NCBI GenBank assembly: GCA_018398805.1
Contig: JAGFBZ010000564.1
Location: 1-64,000, forward strand
DNA from: Hirundichthys speculiger
Lineage: Eukaryota; Chordata; Actinopteri; Beloniformes; Exocoetidae
Reading direction: 5' to 3'
Length of the DNA stretch: 64,000 nucleotides
The position numbers and the translations under genes are program-made. Positions 25,086 through 39,235 of the stretch are shown here, piece by piece; position 1 is the stretch's first letter, and every line of letters begins with the position of its first letter. The notes beneath the pieces were generated by a model, which was not told the origin of the DNA, did no database searches, and saw nothing but the letters and a program-made list of their open reading frames with translations.

Positions 25086-25915
25086 CATACCTGTCAAGTT
25101 TTGAATTTTAAAATAAGGGAAATTTCCTGCCACCCGCCGTGGCAGCAGTCCCACCATCCCAACCAAGCTCCAGTATCTCTTACATTTTTGATGTACAAAA
25201 AAGCTAAAATCACAGCTACACTACCTCCTGAACTTCAGCCAGCTCTTGTTTCCTGTGTGCCATTATTGGACAAACTGATCAATCCAGGTGTGTCTGACCA
25301 TTGCTGTGAGGTCAGACACACCTGGATTAATCAGTTTGTTAAATAATGGCACACAGGAAACAAAGCAGCTGCCTAAAGTACAGGAAGTAGTGCAGCTGTG
25401 CATAAAGCAACTTTGACATAATGTGAACATTCATTACAGCCTAAATGAAATCACAAAGGGGGTATATATGAAGAGGATTTACTTGAAGGGATTTGCATAT
25501 TTTTTGTTCATTTAACATTGCTTGTATTTACATTTACATTTGATTTTCATTCCACACATTGTTTTCATTTCATATTGCTCTTCTTTCAGTTTTTCATCTA
25601 AATTCACGTGACTTTTCTTTACTCTTTTAATGACTTGTACTCATTTGTTGCAGACTTTGCATTCTTTATGACTGTTTTGTAAGGAGTGTATTTATGGACT
25701 GGTCCAGAGTAGTTTATTTTACATGAGAGAAGAGCGCAAACAGTTCTGTTGTCTAACGACATCCTATTCTCTGTATCAATCTTTTTTTTTTCTTCATGTG
25801 CTGTCACTCATCGGATGTCACAAACTAACCTCGCGACATCTACCACCTACAGTACCTGTAGTAGCTACTGCTGTGGCAGTTATCGCGAGACAAGTGAAAT
25901 CTCAGATTGGGAATG
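25086..25915. mobile_element. hAT element, second copy of the 58034 family, one end lost
   Basis: It starts CATACCTGTCAAG and shares extended sequence, in inverted order, with the complete copy at 58034-58995 (for example 'cttgtttcctgtgtgcc', 'acatttgattttcattcc', 'gtagtagctactgctgtggc'). It ends in a T-rich tract before the Harbinger-like element. It contains a long foldback at 25211-25402. Confidence 0.85.
25211..25402. repeat. Internal foldback of the hAT element
   Basis: Two arms of roughly 90 bp, nearly complementary, surround a short loop near 25295-25304. The core arms (for example 'aatccaggtgtgtctgacc') pair perfectly and the outer parts with mismatches. The 58034 copy preserves the same hairpin at about 58711-58900. 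Confidence 0.9.
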
Positions 25916-26192
25916 TTTTTTTTTTTTTCGTTTGTTTGTTTGTTTTGTTTTTACTTTTTTCCCTCATTGATTTCATTTTCCAGAGGGGTATACTACGAAG
26001 CAAGTTCGACACAGCCAGGCTTTCTTTGGGTGAGCTGGCTTAACAAACCTGAAACTCGCGATCAGAGATAACTGGTACCACGACGGTGGTTATCAACTAT
26101 CTTTGTTAACCGCGGCTTTCTGCTTTCTGCTCTGTGCGCGTTCACACGAAAGGGGGCGTTTGACGCGTCATTTGACGCCTCTTCCGGATAAA

Positions 26193-26350
26193 ATGGATAG
26201 ATGGCGGTCCGTATATTTCAGTCAGGAGGAGCAGGTTTTAATAATGCAGGGCTATGAGGATTTCAAAGAAATCTTTACGGCCAAAAGCAATACTGTTGGT
26301 GCGAATAAAGCCAGAGAGGAGTGCTGGCAAAAATTGCAGATCGTGTAAAT
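26193..26350 (+). pseudogene. Myb/SANT-like DNA-binding exon
   Basis: The frame reads MDRWRSVYFSQEEQVLIMQG, then FKEIFTAKSNTVGANKAREE and CWQK, typical of Myb/SANT-like domains in fish Harbinger-type elements. The expected QKIADRVN ending is shifted out of frame by loss of one A in 'caaaaattgcagatcgtgta'. Confidence 0.7.
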
Positions 26351-26409
26351 TCGTAATGTGACAGTGTGAGGTCCTGTCACTGACCTCCGATTGATCACGT
26401 GTCCTGGCT

Positions 26410-26500
26410 ACATGGCTCAGGGGATATGCCTTTGGCTGACTGGCAATTATGCGTGATTTTCACCCGGGAGTCTGGGGATCAAACCCCGCCCGGGTCCTCT
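26410..26500 (+). ncRNA. tRNA-like sequence with pol III A and B boxes
   Basis: An A-box match (TGGCTCAGGGG at about 26413) and a B-box match (GGATCAAACCC at about 26478) lie 65 bp apart, as in a tRNA. A convincing cloverleaf acceptor stem was not found, so it is probably a tRNA-derived relic inside the transposon, not a functional tRNA. Confidence 0.4.
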
Positions 26501-27489
26501 GTAGTGTCTCTTGCCACAGTAAATTATATTTATTTCACCACTTAATACACCTTAATTAATCTCCCTCCCTCTTTTAGAGCGCTTAAACTTTAAACTTAAT
26601 GCAGCAGATTTAAACATTATGTAGGTCTGACTGTCCCATTATGGATGATAAATAAAAATCACTTTAGTTTTTTGCTAAATCTATGTGAAATTAATTTAAG
26701 ATTTAATATTATCTGTGATACCAATATACGTTCACCGGCCACTTTAATAGGTACCCTATCACCCTGGGGAATCTATGAATTATATTACAACATTTCACAT
26801 GAAATTCCACGTCACACTGATTATCAATATAATGGACTATTAATTTATGTTACCTGCAATTTAGTAAAACGCTTCTTTTACTTGAAGCGTGGGCAGATGG
26901 CCAGGGAATACTACAAACATATTCAGCAGTTTAGTAAGAGCAAGTACAACCTTTATTCCAGTATTCTGGCTCAGATTTTCTGCATCACCAACTAAATGCA
27001 TGTAGGTTCCCGCGGCAAAGAAACACAAAGAAACGCACACCGTTTGCGCTACTGTGAGCGCACGGCTGCGTTTGGTGGCGCTGCCAATATATGGCTCTAG
27101 TAGATTACAAATGTAACGTATTCCCTCAGCTGGAAATCTCTAGCGTTCATAGAGAATATGGTCATGGGAAGCCAGCGGATCAGTCCGGTCTCTGAATACT
27201 CTCCCTCCATTGCACAATCCTGGCGCTCAGGTCAACGGGATTGGGTGAAAGTGAAAGGGCGGCGCTTTTTAGAGCCGATTTGAGCCTAAAACTCTGCACA
27301 TAACCTGCTCCGGACCAGGTTAAGATTGCAGAGTAAGTTACCATGGTGATCTAGCCAGGTTGAAAGAGAGCCACCTTCGTGGTACCGGAAATCCTGGTTT
27401 TAGACTCAACATACCTCGCTAACCCTCTAATCTCGCTTCGTAGTATACAAAATATATAAAATATATAAAATTTATATATAAAATATATA

Positions 27490-28390
27490 AAAAATGCCCC
27501 TTTGAAGGCCAAGTGGCCTTGTCCCTCAAATCACGAAATTCCAGGCCTGTCTAACCCTGTCAAAAACTTCAGAGTATCTTCCTTTTGGGAAGAGGATGTG
27601 GATGTGTACAATTCCACATAAAAATTTCTAAAGGCCTCATTTATGTCCAGTGATGATATCACAAGTCTCCCACTTTAAGACTGAACAGCAGATATCGTAG
27701 CTACGGACTCCTGTTTCTTAATATATCGTGCCAAGAGTTTGCCAGCTTTGTCCCCGGACTCAAAGTGCCTTTGTCTCACCCTGAAGAGACCAAACTCAAT
27801 CTTCTGTGATATTATCCAATTATATTCATATTTAAGCTGTGTGACTATTTTTAAGTTGTGGGGGGGGGGGGGGGGGGGGGTAGTTTTGCTTTAATAAGTC
27901 TTCTGCCTCTTTCACTTTGGCGGGTTAGCCTTCAACCAGGTGTCAAACTCCTCCAGAAAGCCGAGTCGCCCCTCCAGATCGGTAATCCTTGTCACCAGGG
28001 TTGTTAACTTCTCCTCCATCGGTGAAGTGCCTTTGCGTATTTCCCCCAAGCTCTGCAGCTCTCCAGATATTTATTTCAGGACCGAGAAAATATTTGCAAT
28101 ATCCTCCACCACGTTGCCTTGTGAACTGGCACCGACTTCTGCCTGACACTCTGGTGAATTAGCATCACTGCTAACACGGGCAGCTGGTGTGGCACTGATG
28201 TTTTTAGGATTCTGTCACCCTGAGCTTTTTGGCTTGTCCGACATTGTTTCCCAAATGCTCTGTCAAATGTCTTTATGAGTTTTTGCAAGGAAATGTCTAC
28301 TATTTATGTGTTGATGTATAAATATATAATCTGCCATGGCAGAGCTCCTTAGTTAGCCATCTTCTTTACTGCTTCCGGGACCCCTCTAGC
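27490..28390 (-). mobile_element. L1-like LINE fragment, ORF1 joined to mid-ORF2
   Basis: From 28380 to 27900 the minus strand encodes an ORF1-like coiled coil (EGRLGFLEEFDTWLKANPPK when frames are followed). From about 27840 to 27500 it encodes the linker before the reverse transcriptase (RQRHFESGDKAGKLLARYIK). The endonuclease between them is missing. A run of 21 G (27860-27880 on +) marks the join. Confidence 0.7.
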
Positions 28391-28486
28391 TTTATTCTCT
28401 TGATTGTTGGATAAAAGTATGGCTCCAGTCTTTATTTATTGGTGACCGATAAATAAAATAACGTCCAACATAGCCAATGGGCTAGC

Positions 28487-28931
28487 TAGGGTTGCCATCT
28501 GTCCCGTAAAATACGGAATTGTCCTTTATTTGAAAAAAAATGTTGCGTCCCGTATTGAACTAATACGGGACGCGATTTGTCCCGTATTTTCATTAACGCC
28601 CCATACACACGTCTGTCACACACACATCAACACTAAATTTAACAATAATGAACAAAATAAAATACAGGAAACATTAAGTCCAGCAAAATCTTTGTGGCGG
28701 GACAACAGGACCTGCTGCGCTCTGTGCCCATATCTTTATATGTGTGTGCCAGTCATCTTGTCACTCAGTGCCTGCCCCCTCCCCACGCTATCACGGTTGT
28801 CTAGTTACCACAGACGCCGGTGCTGCGCTGCTACCCACGCATTTTAAAAATGTCTACCCCATAGGGTTGCCACCCGTCCTGTAAAATACGGAATTGTCCT
28901 TTATTTTCATGTCTGGAAGGTGGCAACCCTA
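28487..28931. mobile_element. hAT-like MITE with perfect 8-bp TSD
   Basis: Ends TAGGGTTGCCA and TGGCAACCCTA. Target duplication GGGCTAGC at 28479-28486 and 28932-28939. The motif 'gtaaaatacggaattgtcc' occurs near both ends (28507 and 28881). No coding capacity. Confidence 0.95.
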
Positions 28932-30146
28932 GGGCTAGCTGTCATAATTTTAGCTACTTAGCTTATGTGGTTGCATCTAAGCAGCATACTGACTTCTATG
29001 CTAACAGAGCATAGTCATATTTTTAAGAGAATATGTTTGGTTGAGCTTGTGTGTTGTGTTAATAAAGCCTACCCAAGTACAGCAAAAATGGTGCTGTTTT
29101 TATTTACTAGGTGGCAGTAATGCATTGCATTTGGGGCAGAAACAGCCACTTCTGGAAAAGAAAGCGACAAGCCAAAACATGCAAAACAGATCATATATTT
29201 TACATCATTTTCCACCTAAACCATGGCGTACTACTGCAAACTGCAGAGAAGAAACTACACATCTATCCCTTTGTGGATGATATGGGTAAGGTGGCTGAAA
29301 GATCTCTCTGAATATGGAAGATACTGATTCAGTGTCGAAGGATGGACAAAATGGGAAAGAATGCCAACTACACAAGAAATGCCAGGCTATGTTCCCTTCA
29401 TTTTGACAAGGAAAAGATCAGCACTGACAGCTGCACGAGTGGTGATACTATCTACTTTGTCTGAACTAACTGGAGGGAGCCACTAGTGCGAGGAAGACTG
29501 GAAAGGCACAGATCTGCAAAGCCCCGGGTGAGTATGTGTGCTGCCTCCTTACACATCATGTTCCCCGGTACTCGGGTAGCCTCAGTTGTGCTAACAGACC
29601 ACCGTGACTGGCTATGGGTTGGTCTGGAAGAGTCTGAGGATGATTAGCAGGTGTGCTAACGGAGCATCAGCTAAACACAGCAGTCATTTCTGATGTTGCC
29701 ACGGAAACAAAATTTAAAATTGGATGTCCCGCTATTGATATTCACCAGCAGCTCATTTCAGGACCCTTCCAAGAGAAAGTATGCATTTTGGCAGCAGTAG
29801 ACTTGCCTGACTGCAACGCGAGTATGCGGGGATAGACTGCAGATGACGGGCGGGTCAAGCAGAGTTCTGATAGTCTTCGTTTCAGCTCTGGTCGCACTCG
29901 TTTAACATGATGTCTCGGTTGCGATTCTTGACATGATGACATTTGAACAGATTTGATCAGAATGAAAGAAAGTAATATTAATTATCATCCTAGGCTAACA
30001 TAAGCTACGTTAGCCAAGCTAAAATGGCAAATTCTAACTGAACCAAAGTGGATGTGTTCCAGGTGGCTCCTCAGCGCTGCTCCTTTTGCAACATGGTACC
30101 ATGCAGTATGAGGAAAAAGAGGCTTCAAACTCACTCCAGGTGACGT
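28932..30146. other. No gene identified
   Basis: A short frame near 29350-29440 (NARLCSLHFDKEKIS) vaguely recalls the CSxHF signature of THAP domains, but the rest of the domain is missing. Most of the stretch has no recognisable feature. Confidence 0.3.
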
Positions 30147-30660
30147 CAATTCAATTCAATTCAATTTTATTTATATAGCGTCTGTTACAATGACAATTGT
30201 CTCTAGGCGCTTTACAGAGACCCAGAGCATGACCCCCGAGCAAATATCATCAACTAAGATTATATAAATAAATCCAATCAATGATAATGGCAGGTAAAAA
30301 ACTCCCACGTAGGGAGAAAAAAAAAACCTTTATACCAAACAGTGGCAAGGAAAAACTCCACTTTAAGAGGAAGAAACCTTGAGCAGGACCTTGCTCATAT
30401 AGGGGGACCTTCCTGCCGAAGGCCAGCCGGGTAGAGAAAGAAAAGAGGGGAGACAGGACAGAGAGAGGATGTAGGGCAGAGAGAAGATGGAGGACAGAAA
30501 GAGGATGTAGGACAGAGAGAGGAGAGCACAGAAAAAGTAAAAAATAATAATAAAGAAGTAGTGGAATTGTTGTAGGGTGAATGCAAGCGGGCTATGGAGG
30601 GTCACAGGAGGTTTGTCCAAAAATTATACTATACTCCCAACCCACTCACTCCTCACAATA
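30147..30660 (-). mobile_element. LINE 3'-end repeat, minus orientation
   Basis: It starts with an 'aattc' repeat and 'attttatttatatagcg', then 'caattgtctctaggcgcttt', the reverse of the tail at 22052. The following sequence (aaaactccactttaagagg, aagaaaccttgagcagg) is a familiar high-copy teleost repeat. Confidence 0.75.
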
Positions 30661-30812
30661 ATTAGTATATTGATTTATGTCAACCACACATAAACATCTA
30701 TGAAACTAGCTTACAGGGCTACAGTGAACATTATGGTGACTAAGATACCCAAGAAAGTAATGATGTAAGAGAAAACGAGAGGGTGACCAAGCAAGAGATC
30801 AAACAAGAGTAA

Positions 30813-31769
30813 GGGCCAATTCCAATTCCTCCCTTAACCCTCAATCTCAACCCTCGCCCTTAACCCTCAATTTTTGGCCCTCAATCTTAACCCTCGAAAG
30901 TAAGTGTGATGGTTATCTTGTGACTTAGAAATGGGACACCCCTCGAGTGCAGTTACGTCATCAGACTGAAATGTATCAGAGCCCGTGTTGTCTCTGTATT
31001 TCCTGAAATTACACAGGGATAACATTGAAAAGAGCGCTTTATATTCTCTAAAAAATATTAGCAAATAACACAATAGAGGATTCATTATTCAGTCCATCGT
31101 CGCTACACAACAAGGTATACAAGTAACGTGAAGCCGCCTGGGACCGCCGACGGGACCCGGACCGCTGACGAGACCGGGACCGCTGACGGGACCGGGACGG
31201 CGGAACGGGACCACCGACGAGTACAAGTAACGTGAAGCCGACCTGGACCGCTAACGGGACGCGGACCGCTGACGGGACCGGGACCGCTGACGGGACCGGG
31301 ACCGCCACGGTCGGCGGACCGGTCCCGTTGGCGGTCCGGGTCGGCTTCACATTACTTTGTTGTGTAGCGACGGAGGACTGAATAATGTACCGGGACCACC
31401 GACGAGTACAACGTGAAGCCGACGGGACCGCCGGTCCAGCAGCAAACATCGTAAAGTAAAAAAACAAATGTTACGCAACAACGATGTTAATCCATGAAAA
31501 AAGTCTCAAACAAACACAATAAAATGGTTTCGTAACATTTATATCTTTAAGATATACGAAGATACTTACGTTTGTAACTATCTTCTGGATAGCCCTTACT
31601 TCCAAGGGTGGTGTCGGAAAATCTCAATTTTGAGGGCGATACAGCCCTTAAACTCGTCCCTCAACTTGATGTCCCTTAGAATTGGGACAGCACTTGCCCT
31701 TAGCGGGAACGCGCATTTTTGAGATTGAGGGTTGAGATTGAGGGTTAAGGGAGGAATTGGAATTCACCC
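30813..31769. mobile_element. PIF/Harbinger-like MITE with TAA TSD and long TIRs
   Basis: Terminal inverted repeats of about 43 bp start GGGCCAATTCC / GGGTGAATTCC and share 'cctcccttaaccctcaatct'. A 3-bp TAA flanks each side (30810-30812, 31770-31772). No transposase. The centre (31130-31440) is a GC-rich array of 'gggaccgctgac'-type units in both orientations. Confidence 0.85.
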
Positions 31770-31899
31770 TAAATCTCAGACATTGTGGTAAAAAAAAAAA
31801 AGAAAATTAAGCTTCACCCCTTTAGGGGTGAGCTAATAACTTCAAAAGCCCCTTTGTGTTGCTTTAATTTGTGCTGCTTTAATCATTTTAGCATCAAGG

Positions 31900-32663
31900 C
31901 AGGGATGTCAATTTTCCGCGGATCCGCGGATTTCAGAGTTTTTCCAGGGGTGTACCCTCCACAAACCTCCGACTCGGCCGAGCAAGAGATGATCCGATGA
32001 TCGGACCCAGCAGACTGTGGTCTGCGTGACGTGAATTCTCGATCACGATTGGTTGATTGAGACCAGGGTATGCGCACTGAGCCTTTGGTCCGGCTGACGT
32101 CACTATCTGTGTTGTTGACATATGAAGAGTTGGGGAATCCAACAAAATCCGAGTCATCAGCTGCCATCACAGCTGAATCAATGGTCAAAGTAAAGCCCGA
32201 AGCACATATTTTCTGATATTACTTCTCCCTTTCTTGTTTGGATGGATGAAAACACTAGAATTTCGATGTGAAATGAGGTGAAAAAAAATCACACTGCGAC
32301 CGGCGAATCACTATGAACCTTGGTTGTCAAATACTTAAAAAATGAGTAATTATGTTGCCAGATCTATCAAATGGCCGATATCAGGTCAATTTCCATCAAA
32401 TTGTTGCGATGAAAGAACTACCAGCAGTAATAATGAATCTATGACTTATATCAGTGGTTCCCAAACTTTTAATCCTGCGTACCACCTGAGAAACTGTTCA
32501 GCTCTTTGAGTACCACCATGATGACCAATTTTAAAATATATACCTTCTCAACTAGCTTTTAATTCACAGGAGAGATGTTTATTTTATTATTCAAAATGTT
32601 TATTTAAAATTTTCTCTCACAAACCACTTCAGAGTTTTTCCCAATTTCATGTTGACATCCCTG
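31900..32663. mobile_element. hAT-like element with CAGGGATGTCAA termini
   Basis: Left CAGGGATGTCAA and right TTGACATCCCTG are perfect inverted termini. Both flanks of the interior share 'cagagtttttcc'. The flanking octamers (CATCAAGG, CATGATAT) match only partly. It carries a nested fragment from 32452. Confidence 0.8.
32452..32610. mobile_element. Nested hAT end, same family as 55254-56655
   Basis: CAGTGGTTCCCAAACTTTTA followed by 'accacctgagaaactgttca' and 'caggagagatgtttatt' is the reverse complement, with few changes, of the right end of the element at 55254. Only this end is present. Confidence 0.85.
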
Positions 32664-33899
32664 CATGATATTTAAATATTTATTAAAGCTTTGTAACTTC
32701 CATAACTAGATACTTCCCTTAATAATATGAATAATATTGTACTCATTTAACCCCTAAAACTGTCTACCTTTTTTTTAACTCTGTTAAAAAATAATGCATT
32801 CAACAACAACAGAATTTGAAAGGAATATTATTTAAGTAAGGTTAGTATAATAAATTTATGTCATTAATATCAAAATAACAGTTGTGACATATTTAGTTTT
32901 CACAGCTGGAACTCTGGAACTGAAAATTTGATGTACAAAAGTAAAGAAAAATGTGCATGTCAGTACAGAGTATAAAACAATGCTTTAGCCAAATGTAACA
33001 GAAAAGTAATTCATTATTTTATTTGTATTTGGTGATCAGCTCCCTCATTGTCACCAAAGCATTTCATGTTGTCATCTAACAGTTACTCTGAGTTTTCCGT
33101 TGGGTGTCTGGTGAGTGGGTATTTCAACAAAATGTCATTGCTATTTACATCACAGGGCTATTCTAGATTATAGCCAAATTATTCTCTTTGAAAACTAAAA
33201 AAAAAAAAAAAAATGTGGGACTGAGTTCTTCATTTTGTATTTGCTCTGTACATTTTTCCCTTTTCCTCTACATGAATGAGGGCTTTCCAAATCAATAAGA
33301 GCTGACAACAGTGTCATATCAAAGTTGATACATTTATAATGCATATGCTATATATTTTTAGTTTCTATAATGCAGATTATATACAAAATATATAATTAAT
33401 CCAAACAGTTATTACAATACATCAACTACCAAGCATCAGTCAGCACGTATGTCCTCTCATGGCAACGAGGAACAGAAAGTGCCAAGTGTCTTTGTGATTT
33501 TTCAAAATCAAATTGTTCCCATCATTTATCACAAACCAGTGCGGAAAATGTACAGGAACAGAAAAGCTATCTTTTTACATTTAAGAAGATAAAAATAAAT
33601 CACCTCTCCTAGAGTTATTTCACTTTATTTTATGAGTTCTACCTGGCAACTGTTCATTTTTTATTATCTGGGATATTTAAAAGCATATGGCAGCTTTGGA
33701 TCCACTGCAACAAATGGCATCCAGATTTCCTTCCGTGCACTCTTATTCAATTGAAAACCATTTAGTTGCTACCAGAAAATGTATAAAGAATGTAAATCTT
33801 ATAAAGAGCAATTGCAAATGGAAATCTTGCCATTTTACAATGTTACTGAGCATTTCTGAGGTTGTACAGAGAAAAATATGTTGAGTATTAAGGTTTTGT
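32664..33899. other. AT-rich intergenic or 3' UTR of the rgs9bp-like gene
   Basis: No coding or repeat signal beyond a poly-A run near 33198. It lies directly downstream of the minus-strand rgs9bp-like stop, so part of it is probably its 3' UTR. Confidence 0.4.
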
Positions 33900-36941
<3,042 letters not shown>

Positions 36942-37529
36942 GAGGATGATATGTCCAGAGTCTGAGACTCTGCCACAGCAGGCAAGATTTTGGCCCAACT
37001 GCCCTTCACTTCTGTGGCTGCCCCTGCTCCTCTCGTCTCCCTGGAAGATGCTTCATTCAGCGGCTGAGAGTTGAGAAAGGCTCAGTCCCAGGGCAGCATG
37101 TTGCACTGTAATGTTCCCCTCACGCAACTAAATTACCTTTAAAAGTGAAAAACATTCTTTAGAGGCCAAATCAGGAAAGTCAAAGTAATAAAAAAGTATA
37201 AACTGGTGTAACTCCTAAGCAAGGTGCTAATCCACTGATTGACCCCTTTGCACTGACGCAGGCTAGGACGAAACCGCTAATCTCATTAACCATCACTGAG
37301 ACCCATGAGATAGAGCAGCTGGCTGTGTAGCACAACAGCCCCTTCGCTCTGAGGAGGCTGGGCTCTGTTACTTTAAGTACTCCACATCCACTATACACCT
37401 CTTTTAAAAAAAAAAAACACACACACACACACTACAGAAAATAACCCATTAGTCCAAGGGGATGGTTTTACATACATCAGTTGAGAATTATCAAAATAAT
37501 ATTAGTATCAACCTTAACACTGTTGTGCA

Positions 37530-38030
37530 TTTATTACTTAGGCCATCGATCAGTTTCCTCCAGCGTAACCGGTTCTGGGCTCTCCTCCTTAGCTCGGTCC
37601 AATCCAATCCTGCCTCCCTCATCTCCTTCTCTAGGTCTCTCCTCCAGCTATTCCTTGGTCTGCCTCTCTTTTTTTTACCCTGGGGGTTCCACATGAGGGC
37701 CTGGCGTGTGATATTACTTGCTGGCTTACGCAGAGGAAATTTAGCCTAGATAAAGAGGAAATGATAAAGAGGAAATTTAGCCTAGAAAGAGGAAATGGGG
37801 CTGGATAGGCCATAGCCTATCCAGCCCCATTTCCTCTTTCTGATCTGCAGTTCCACTGGTTCCTCGTTCGCCCGTTCCCATTGCTCTTCATTTTTGACTT
37901 TGTCCCTCCAGTTTATCTTGAGGATACGCCTTAAACAGGTGTTAACAAAGGTCTGGAGCTTGCTCAGTGTTTTCTTTGTCATTCTCCAAGTCTCTGCACC
38001 ATATAACAGGACAGACTTCAAGTTTGATCT
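37530..38030 (-). mobile_element. RTE-like LINE 3' fragment with rearrangement
   Basis: The minus strand encodes the C-terminal end typical of RTE-type LINEs: KSVLLYGAETWRMTKKTL and LRRILKINWRDK (38021-37860), then GKKKRGRPRNSWRRDLEKEM and RRRAQNRLRWRKLIDGL (37690-37510). A foldback and small direct repeats (37741-37841) interrupt it. Confidence 0.8.
37784..37841. repeat. Perfect 27-bp-arm palindrome
   Basis: 37784-37810 is the exact reverse complement of 37815-37841, with loop 'cata'. It lies in the RTE fragment and includes part of its coding sequence. Confidence 0.95.
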
Positions 38031-38277
38031 AAAAACTGAAGAGGGTTTGTTTGGTTTTAAAATGCTTCTCTTGAGTGTAATGTTTGGTTATCTAGGCGAA
38101 ATGGTACCCAAAAACTTTTCACAAACTCTAAAATGATAATTGGTTTTAGAAGTCGTATTTTTATGAATGTTTTTGTCCCAATTTTAATAAAATGTATTTG
38201 TATTTGTTGACATGTGCCATTCTCAGATTTTAGTCACTGGAGGAAGCTATCCATTTCAGCAAATGGTCTGTTCAGCA

Positions 38278-39235
38278 AATGACTTAGACTTAGACTTAGA
38301 CTTAGACTTTCTTTATTGTCATTGCACAAAAAAACACACGGCAGTGATGTTTTTTGTCAACGAAATGTCGTTGCTTGGCTTTCCGTATTACAGCTTTAAA
38401 AATTACAAGACAGTACTGTAGTGCTACAGACCTAAAAAAACCTAAAGGTTGTAGTGAGTGCAGCGTAAGGAATAAATAGATAGATAAAACCAGGATGTAA
38501 AACAGCAGAATCCGGTGTAAACAGCAGGTTAAAGTGCAGTGCAGAGCTACGTAGCAGCAATAAAATATATATATATGAATATGAATATGACTATGGAATA
38601 TACAAATATACAAATATTGCACAGAAATTGAGATTAAAAATATTGCACAGAATTTGAATTGAAAAATGTATTGTACAGAAAAAAATATATTTCAGAGATA
38701 TTTACATAAGGGAAATTATGCGCCATTGTCCATGGGTTGGGGGTTTATTTGTCCATTGAGTAGTCTGATGGCCAGGGGGAAATAACTGTTTCTGAGTCTG
38801 GCTGTTCTGCAACGGATGCTGCGGAACCTTCTGCCAGACGGCAGGCGTGAGAACAGTCCATGTTGGGGGTAGGTGGGGTCAGAGAGGATCCGATGGGCTC
38901 TGGATAAGCAGCGGCTGTCTGCTATGTCCTTGATGGGCAGGAGTGGGGTCCCGATGATCTTCTCCGCTGTCCTCACCACTCTCTGCAGAGACTTCCAGTC
39001 TGAGGCCCTGCAGCTCCCAGACCAGACGGAGATGCAGCTGGTCAGCAGGCTCTCGATGGTCCCTCTGTAGAAGGTGGTTAGGATGGGAGGGGGGAGGGAA
39101 GCTCTCCTCATCCGTCGCAGAAAGTGCAGGCGCTGCTGCGCCTTCTTCGCCAGGGAGGAGGTGTGGAGTGACCAGCTGAGGTCATTGGTGATATGCATCC
39201 CCAGGTATTTGGTTGCGCTCACGACTCACGAATGG
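38278..39235 (-). mobile_element. CR1/L2-like LINE 3' end
   Basis: The open minus frame (39222-38716) holds TKYLGMHITNDLSWS, AQQRLHFLRRMRRASLPPP, TFYRGTIESLLTSCISVW and SRLPSGRRFRSIR, the C-terminal part of a LINE reverse-transcriptase protein. The 3' tail ends in a 'cttaga' repeat at 38281-38308. It lies just past the stop codon of the kif20a-like locus. Confidence 0.85.

Larger units (their letters stand above)
25986..27448 (+). mobile_element. PIF/Harbinger-like transposon remnant (Myb/SANT part)
   Basis: Terminal repeats GGGTATACTACGAAGC at the left and GCTTCGTAGTATAC at the right. Inside is a Myb/SANT-type exon (26193-26347), the accessory DNA-binding protein of Harbinger-like elements. 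No DDE transposase is visible, so it is internally deleted. No clear target duplication was seen, so the superfamily is less certain than the element itself. Confidence 0.7.

Noticed and set aside
29330..29530. Second THAP domain (CSLHF motif)
   Set aside because: Only the middle signature is present; the N-terminal Cys pair and AVPTIF-type end are missing.
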